Below are positions 59,900 to 64,000 of a stretch of DNA of 64,000 nucleotides, one piece after another. The stretch spans positions 1 through 64,000 of the forward strand of contig NZ_JABANU010000002.1 in NCBI RefSeq assembly GCF_016238445.1, written 5' to 3'. How positions within the stretch are numbered: the first letter of the stretch is position 1; each line of letters opens with the position of its first letter. The notes beneath the pieces were generated by a model. That model ran no database searches. It was given only the letters and a program-made list of their open reading frames with translations, and was not told where the DNA came from. A program made the translations under genes and the position numbers. The stretch is from Staphylococcus canis (lineage in GTDB: Bacteria > Bacillota > Bacilli > Staphylococcales > Staphylococcaceae).

Positions 59900-59921
59900 A
59901 TATCTATTGAGCTTATCAACT

Positions 59922-61622
59922 TTATTCTGGTAAAATCACTCTAAATGTTGAACCCTGATTAAGTTGTGATTCTACTTCAATGTGGCCCCCATACCCCTCT
60001 ACAATATGTTTCGTAATCGACAATCCTAAACCAGTTCCACCTGAATCACGGCTTCTTGCTTTATCGACTCTATAAAATCTCTCAAATATTCTATATTTAT
60101 CCTCTTCACTCATACCAATACCTTCATCTTTAACCTCTATAACCCTGTAATTATTCTCTTTAAATACTTTTAACTTAACCGACTTTTCTCGAGGTGAATA
60201 ATTGATTGCATTTGAAAGTAAATTAACGATAACCTGTGAAATTTTATTTTCGTCTGCCATAGCCATTACATCTGATTCAATTTCCTCTTGAAGTTCAATT
60301 GACTTCTGATCTGCAATCGGTTGTATCACTGAGAATGAGGACTTAGCAACTTCAGATAAATTAATCTTATGCTTTTCTAAAGTTGATGTTTGTTCAATTT
60401 TAGACAAATCTAATAAATCTTCAACGAGAGATTGAATTCGATTTGACTCTTTAAGAATGATTTCTAAGAACATATCTAAAGATTCTGGATCATTTTTAGC
60501 ACCGTCAATTAATGTTTCAGTAAATCCTTTCATTGAAGTAATAGGTGTTTTTAATTCATGAGAAACATTAGCAACAAAATCGCGTCTTAAATTTTCAAGT
60601 TTTTTCAATTTCGTTATATCATGTAAAACGACGACCATGCCTTCTAGCTTCTTTCGTGTTCGAGATAAAATAGGTACACAAGATGCATCGAAAAACTTTT
60701 GATGAATATTATTAATATAAATTTCGATTTGTTCATAGACTGGTTTTTCAGTTTTAAATCCTTCAACAACAAGTTTTTTTATCGTGTTATCCAGAAATTG
60801 TTGATAATTTTGATTTTCAACTATTTTCTCCTGATTAAACATCTCATAGTATGTTTGATTTGCGATTACAATTTTACCATCTTTACTGATCATGAGTATT
60901 GCACTCGGTATATTTTCTAGTGTTGTCACAAGACGATTACGTTGTATTTTTTGTGCTTTGTTTAAAGCATCTAAACGTCTCGCTAAGACATTAACTGTGA
61001 CATACAAATCCCGAGTTTCTTTAACACTACTTTCAGGAACACGCACCTTATAATTACCTTCAGTCAATAAAGAAGCAGCGTAGGATACTTCATTAATTGG
61101 TTGAATATAAGTTCTATTTATATAACGCACTGAGAAGTAAATTAAAGCAATGATAAACATACCAATTAAAATAAGATACTTCCAAAATTCTAATTGAAGG
61201 TTATAAACCATCGTATACTTACCACTAATTAAAATTGTAATTCCTTTTTCAGTATACCCAAACAAATATTCTCCTTCTTTACCATTAAGAATATATGCAT
61301 TGGATTGAGTAGATAATTGATTAATAATTTCATTTTGACGTTTTTCAATAGCATAATCTTTAGAAGAATTAAACTTTACCTTTTTGTCAGCTTCGATGAT
61401 CATCATGTTAGCTTTATAGATATCTGCCAATAATTGTATTCTTGAATCATTTTTTTCGCGATGTAATGTTAATATCTGTTTCGATTGCTTAGTCAATTCA
61501 TTTTTTTGATCTTCAACCGATATCGAATAAATGGCATTATGTACTATGAATCCTAATATAAGAAAACTTACAACAGTGATTGTTGTAAGTATTAATAATA
61601 GCTTATGATAAAACTTAATCAT
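59922..61622 (-). CDS. phoR: Phosphate-response sensor histidine kinase PhoR, 566 aa
   Basis: PhoR autophosphorylates under phosphate limitation and activates PhoP. TM1 (about 9-29) and TM2 (about 148-168) bracket a small extracytoplasmic region. HAMP (about 170-225), PAS (about 235-340), HisKA with FVANVSHELKTPITSM, and HATPase with NAINYSPREKSVK (N box), DEGIGM (G1) and GGTGLGLSI (G2) follow. It begins directly after the phoP stop. Confidence 0.94.
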   Translation of the reverse strand: MIKFYHKLLLILTTITVVSFLILGFIVHNAIYSISVEDQKNELTKQSKQILTLHREKNDSRIQLLADIYKANMMIIEADKKVKFNSSKDYAIEKRQNEIINQLSTQSNAYILNGKEGEYLFGYTEKGITILISGKYTMVYNLQLEFWKYLILIGMFIIALIYFSVRYINRTYIQPINEVSYAASLLTEGNYKVRVPESSVKETRDLYVTVNVLARRLDALNKAQKIQRNRLVTTLENIPSAILMISKDGKIVIANQTYYEMFNQEKIVENQNYQQFLDNTIKKLVVEGFKTEKPVYEQIEIYINNIHQKFFDASCVPILSRTRKKLEGMVVVLHDITKLKKLENLRRDFVANVSHELKTPITSMKGFTETLIDGAKNDPESLDMFLEIILKESNRIQSLVEDLLDLSKIEQTSTLEKHKINLSEVAKSSFSVIQPIADQKSIELQEEIESDVMAMADENKISQVIVNLLSNAINYSPREKSVKLKVFKENNYRVIEVKDEGIGMSEEDKYRIFERFYRVDKARSRDSGGTGLGLSITKHIVEGYGGHIEVESQLNQGSTFRVILPE

Positions 61623-62327
61623 TTATTTTGGTCTCTCCAATTTGTAACCTAATCCACGAACCGTCTTTATAAATTGTGGTTGTTTAGGATTTTCTTCAAG
61701 TTTATCTCGCAAATGACTAATATGAACATCAACTATACGAGAGTCACCTGCAAACTCGTAATTCCATACTGAGTTCAACATATGCTCACGTGTGATAACT
61801 CTCCCCTGTCTTTCTACTAAATATAATAATAGTTCAAATTCTTTAGGAGTCAGCTCGAGTAATTCATCATTTCGATAAACTTCAAAGAAATCAGGTCTAA
61901 TTCGAATAGAGCCAATAACAATATCTTCATCTTGATCGTTTTGATCTGATGCATGGGTATATGAAGAACGACGTAATATGGCTTTAACACGTGCAACAAC
62001 TTCACGCGGTGAGAATGGTTTGGTCATATAATCATCGGCTCCAAGTTCTAACCCTAATACACGATCGAATTCATCATCTTTCGCGGTTAACATTAGAATC
62101 GGAACTTGGTTTTTATCAGATCTTATTGATTTGCAAACTTCTATCCCATCTTTTTTTGGAAGCATCACATCAAGAACAATAAGGTCAGGATGCGTTTCTT
62201 TTTCTTTGAGTAACGCCTCTTCCCCGTCATTTGCAATCTCAACAATATAACCTGCTTGTTCAAGATTATATTTTAATAACGTAACAATTGACTGCTCATC
62301 GTCCACCACAAGTACTTTTTGAGCCAT
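61623..62327 (-). CDS. phoP: Phosphate-response regulator PhoP, 234 aa
   Basis: This is an OmpR-family response regulator. The receiver has D9/D10 in VVDDEQ, phosphoacceptor D53 in LIVLDVMLP, T in LMLTAKDD and K in YMTKPF. The winged-helix effector covers about 130-232 with LTPKEFELLLYLVERQGRVI and VDVHISHLRDKLEENP. AGGAGG precedes the start. Upstream repeats may be its own PHO box. Confidence 0.95.
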   Translation of the reverse strand: MAQKVLVVDDEQSIVTLLKYNLEQAGYIVEIANDGEEALLKEKETHPDLIVLDVMLPKKDGIEVCKSIRSDKNQVPILMLTAKDDEFDRVLGLELGADDYMTKPFSPREVVARVKAILRRSSYTHASDQNDQDEDIVIGSIRIRPDFFEVYRNDELLELTPKEFELLLYLVERQGRVITREHMLNSVWNYEFAGDSRIVDVHISHLRDKLEENPKQPQFIKTVRGLGYKLERPK

Positions 62328-62356
62328 AATGTTACCTCCTAAAATTCTTTTTCTTC

Positions 62357-62379
62357 ATTATAACTTAAAATCAACTTAA
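62357..62379 (-). promoter_or_regulatory. phoP -10 box with 11-bp-spaced PHO-like repeats
   Basis: On the minus strand TTAAGTT occurs twice with an 11-bp period (62379-62373 and 62368-62362), the second running into TATAAT (62362-62357). PHO boxes in B. subtilis are TTAACA-like direct repeats with 11-bp spacing. The match to TTAACA is four of six per repeat, so autoregulation is a suggestion only. Confidence 0.4.
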
Positions 62380-62448
62380 AAATCATATATAGTTAAACGA
62401 TTTTACAATATCTTAATATTGTAATTACATTAACTTAACATTTTATTT

Positions 62449-62483
62449 AAAAAAAGCGGGATAGTTTGAACTATCCCACTTTT
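62449..62483 (-). terminator. Terminator of icd
   Basis: AAGCGGGATAGT and ACTATCCCACTT pair around a short loop. On the minus strand the hairpin ends in CTTTTTTT. It lies 23 bases after the icd stop and separates citZ-icd from phoPR. Confidence 0.92.
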
Positions 62484-62505
62484 AAGCTTTTAATATCGTT
62501 ATGAA

Positions 62506-63768
62506 TTATAAGTTTTTAATCAATTCATCTGCAAATTCTGATGTTTTAACTTCAGTCGCACCATCCATTAATCGCGCGAAGTCATATGTTACTACTTTAG
62601 AAGCAATTGTTTTTTCAACAGAATTTGTAATTAGATCAGCTGCTTCTTGCCAACCTAAATGTTCTAACATAAGTACTCCTGATAATAACACTGATGAAGG
62701 GTTTACCTTATTTAGACCAGCATATTTTGGTGCAGTACCATGTGTCGCTTCGAAAATCGCATGCCCAGTTTCGTTATTAATATTTGCTCCTGGTGCAATT
62801 CCGATTCCACCAACTTGTGCAGCTAATGCATCAGAAATATAGTCTCCGTTTAAGTTCATTGTTGCTACAACATCATGATCTTCAGGACGTGTTAAAATTT
62901 GTTGTAAGAAGATGTCAGCAATAGAGTCTTTAACAATAATTTTACCTGCTTTTACAGCATCGTCTTGAGCTTGGTTAGCAGCTTCTTTACCTTTTTCATC
63001 AACAATTTTGTCATATTGTTGCCAAGTGAATACATGATCGCCAAATTCTCTTTCTGCTAAATCATAACCCCATTGTTTAAATGCGCCTTCTGTAAACTTC
63101 ATAATGTTACCTTTATGAACAAGTGTCACAGACTTACGGTTATTATCAATCGCATATTGGATAGCAGAACGTACTAAACGCTCAGTTCCTTCTTTAGAAA
63201 CTGGTTTAATACCAATACCAGACGTTTCAGGGAATCGAATATTTTTAGCACCCATTTCATTTTGTAAAAAGTCAATCACTTTCTTAACTTCTTCTGAGCC
63301 TTCTTTAAATTCAATACCTGCATAAATATCTTCTGTGTTTTCACGGAAAATAACCATGTCAACATCTTCAGGACGTTTTACTGGTGATGGAACCCCTTTA
63401 AACCAACGAACTGGACGTAAACAGTTGAATAAGTCTAATTCTTGACGTAGGGCAACATTTAAAGAACGAATACCTCCACCAATAGGTGTTGTTAATGGTC
63501 CCTTAATCGCAATTAAATATGATTTAATTGTATCTAAGGTTTCTTTAGGTAACCATTCTCCTGTTTCGTCATATGCCTTTTGACCAGCTAAAACTTCTTT
63601 CCATTCGATTTCTTTTTCACCATTATAAGCTTTTTTCACTGCCTCATTAAGTACTCGGCTGGCAGCGTTCCAAATATCTGGTCCAATACCATCACCAATA
63701 ATAAATGGAATAACTGGATTATTTGGCACTTGTAAGCCATTCTCAGTTTTTACAATTTTTTCACTCAT
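62506..63768 (-). CDS. icd: NADP-dependent isocitrate dehydrogenase, 420 aa
   Basis: Icd oxidatively decarboxylates isocitrate to 2-oxoglutarate. Substrate residues are in [18 protein letters not shown] (Ser and Arg cluster, about 99-116), the catalytic Tyr/Lys region is [14 protein letters not shown] and [17 protein letters not shown], metal aspartates are in [20 protein letters not shown], and [10 protein letters not shown] is near the NADP site. Length is normal. It follows citZ by 53 bases, the usual citZ-icd order. Confidence 0.96.
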   Translation of the reverse strand: MSEKIVKTENGLQVPNNPVIPFIIGDGIGPDIWNAASRVLNEAVKKAYNGEKEIEWKEVLAGQKAYDETGEWLPKETLDTIKSYLIAIKGPLTTPIGGGIRSLNVALRQELDLFNCLRPVRWFKGVPSPVKRPEDVDMVIFRENTEDIYAGIEFKEGSEEVKKVIDFLQNEMGAKNIRFPETSGIGIKPVSKEGTERLVRSAIQYAIDNNRKSVTLVHKGNIMKFTEGAFKQWGYDLAEREFGDHVFTWQQYDKIVDEKGKEAANQAQDDAVKAGKIIVKDSIADIFLQQILTRPEDHDVVATMNLNGDYISDALAAQVGGIGIAPGANINNETGHAIFEATHGTAPKYAGLNKVNPSSVLLSGVLMLEHLGWQEAADLITNSVEKTIASKVVTYDFARLMDGATEVKTSEFADELIKNL

Positions 63769-63820
63769 TTTATAATACCTCCATCAAAACTATCGTATTT
63801 AGCATATGATTATATCTATA

Positions 63821-64000
63821 TTAACGCTCTTCAATCGGTACATATTTACGATCAACTTCACCGACATAAGTAGCGCGTGGTCGCATAATTCTGTTATCTC
63901 TCAATTGCTCTAAAATATGAGCAGTCCAACCTGCAGAACGACTAACAGCAAAAATAGGTGTAAATAAATCATATTCAATACCCATACTGTGATATACAGT
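63821..64000 (-). CDS. citZ: Citrate synthase, C-terminal 59 residues (cut by window end)
   Basis: Citrate synthase joins acetyl-CoA and oxaloacetate at the entry of the TCA cycle. The visible end includes FTPIFAVSRSAGWTAHILEQ, RDNRIMRPRATYVGEVDRKY and VPIEER before TAA 63821-63823. SRSAGWTAH with the following RIMRPRA is the C-terminal signature of bacterial citrate synthase, including an active-site arginine. The rest of the gene lies beyond base 64000. Confidence 0.93.
   Translation of the reverse strand, partial: TVYHSMGIEYDLFTPIFAVSRSAGWTAHILEQLRDNRIMRPRATYVGEVDRKYVPIEER

Overview
The window is a stretch of low-GC Firmicutes core chromosome that reads as Staphylococcus. Evidence for the genus is the gene order (obg-ruvAB-queA-tgt-yajC-secDF, relA-dtd-lytH-hisS-aspS, hemAXCDBL, tig-clpX-engB, infC-rpmI-rplT, dnaB-dnaI, polA-mutM-coaE, phoPR-icd-citZ), the fused SecDF, an L27 with the Prp-cleavable N-terminus, a CymR whose only cysteine is C25, and an amidase of LytH architecture. 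I cannot fix the species. A putative AbrB-type transporter lies between valS and hemL, where from memory S. aureus carries tag, so I lean to a non-aureus species.

Layout, left to right. 1-213 is the right end of an ISL3-type insertion sequence. 300-2044 carries two small stress-type proteins with a sigma-B-like promoter, an aldo/keto reductase and cymR. rarA (plus strand) follows and converges on tcdA through a shared terminator. 4360-4593 is 6S RNA. Next come aspS-hisS under a T-box, lytH-dtd-relA, apt-recJ, secDF, and the yajC-tgt-queA-ruvB-ruvA-pheB-obg group. The rpmA-prp-rplU ribosomal operon follows, with its leader and a strong promoter, then mreD-mreC. 25.7-27.3 kb is the least characterised part and holds three small proteins of unknown role. 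Then radC-comC, folC-valS under a T-box, the AbrB-type transporter, a 144-bp inverted-end repeat, and the whole haem operon.

40.5-48.7 kb carries engB, clpX, tig, a TPR-like protein, a NUDIX hydrolase, rplT-rpmI-infC behind an L20 leader, and lysP behind a lysine riboswitch. Then come thrS under a T-box, dnaI-dnaB-nrdR, gapB, coaE-mutM-polA, phoR-phoP, icd and the C-terminus of citZ, cut by the window end.

Almost everything is on the minus strand. The plus-strand exceptions are the IS fragment, rarA and one 51-codon membrane peptide. The functional themes are translation (four aminoacyl-tRNA synthetases, L20, L21, L27, L35, IF3, tRNA modification and proofreading), DNA replication and repair, protein export and folding, haem synthesis, and nutrient sensing. 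Control is largely by RNA: three T-boxes, an L-box, L20 and L21 leaders and 6S RNA.

I found no CRISPR array, phage, defence island, tRNA or rRNA gene. I do not see an undescribed multi-gene system here. The points most worth checking are regulatory: a PerR-like box at hemA, a cre match at gapB, an AUA start for infC, the 144-bp repeat, and the unannotated small proteins.
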